A DNA stretch of 22,908 nt from CAYVKY01 sp964452115 (GTDB lineage Bacteria; Bacteroidota; Ignavibacteria; Tepidaquicellales; Tepidaquicellaceae): positions 1-22,908 of the forward strand of contig CAYVKY010000022.1 of the NCBI GenBank assembly GCA_964452115.1, given 5' to 3'. Position numbers and translations under genes: made by a program. Positions 22,881-22,908 of this stretch are shown here, in pieces. Every line of letters begins with the position of its first letter. Position 1 is the stretch's first letter. The notes beneath the pieces were generated by a model. The model was not told the origin of the DNA. It saw nothing but the letters and a program-made list of their open reading frames with translations, and made no database searches.

Positions 22881-22908
22881 ATAATGTTAATATACATTCA
22901 CGTGCTAC

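Larger units (their letters stand above)
22509..22908. other. 400-base non-coding stretch at the right end
   Basis: No coding frame of note. It contains a terminator-like hairpin (22672-22694), a palindrome (22718-22741), a short REP-like dyad (22867-22880) and a tandem nine-base repeat GAAAGACCA (22598-22615). The rest is AT-rich with no pattern I can name. Confidence 0.6.

Overview
The window most likely comes from an Ignavibacteria-type member of the Bacteroidota/Chlorobi group. Two secreted proteins (16074-18116 and 21234-22508) end in the 'YQNxPNPFN ... GIYFYRL' type IX secretion sorting domain typical of that lineage. The DNA is AT-rich, most genes lack a Shine-Dalgarno sequence, and one promoter fits the Bacteroidota TTG-N20-TAnnTTTG pattern. 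No rRNA, tRNA, CRISPR array or transposase gene was seen.

Layout. (1) 3-101: the 3' end of a gene resembling queG. (2) 212-2230, minus strand: a very AT-rich type II restriction-modification pair, a putative PD-(D/E)XK nuclease and an adenine-N6 methylase. (3) 2463-6908: a stress/redox-type cluster with an AraC regulator, a YceI protein, a YgiD/LigB-type dioxygenase, two divergent pirins and a degenerate receiver protein. (4) 6969-8248: an arsR-arsM arsenic methylation operon with a clear promoter and operator. (5) 8335-10709: envelope proteins (a beta-barrel, a tandem PsbP-like protein, a small anchored protein) and an isolated hairpin/SD/short-ORF leader. (6) 10727-12158, minus strand: a degenerate NarX-type kinase overlapping an intact NarL-type regulator. 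(7) 12367-16013, divergent from (6): an outer-membrane TPR/barrel protein, an NfrB-like processive glycosyltransferase and a UDP-GlcNAc 2-epimerase. (8) 16074-18116: a secreted S15-type hydrolase. (9) 18323-20771: a receiver-kinase hybrid and an NtrC-type sigma54 activator. (10) 20772-21233: a gene-poor stretch with two inverted REP-like units. (11) 21234-22508: a secreted beta-propeller, followed by 400 non-coding bases with small palindromes.

The most interesting locus is (7), with (6) as its likely controller. NfrA-like exporter, NfrB-like polymerase and WecB (genetically nfrC in E. coli) are the three functions behind the phage N4 glycan receptor polysaccharide, and here they sit side by side in one tight operon. 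The glycosyltransferase lacks the long C-terminal part that carries cyclic-di-GMP control in E. coli NfrB, and a two-component pair with a pseudo-kinase lies divergently upstream. The inference is that the operon makes a ManNAc-containing exopolysaccharide under transcriptional rather than cyclic-di-GMP control.
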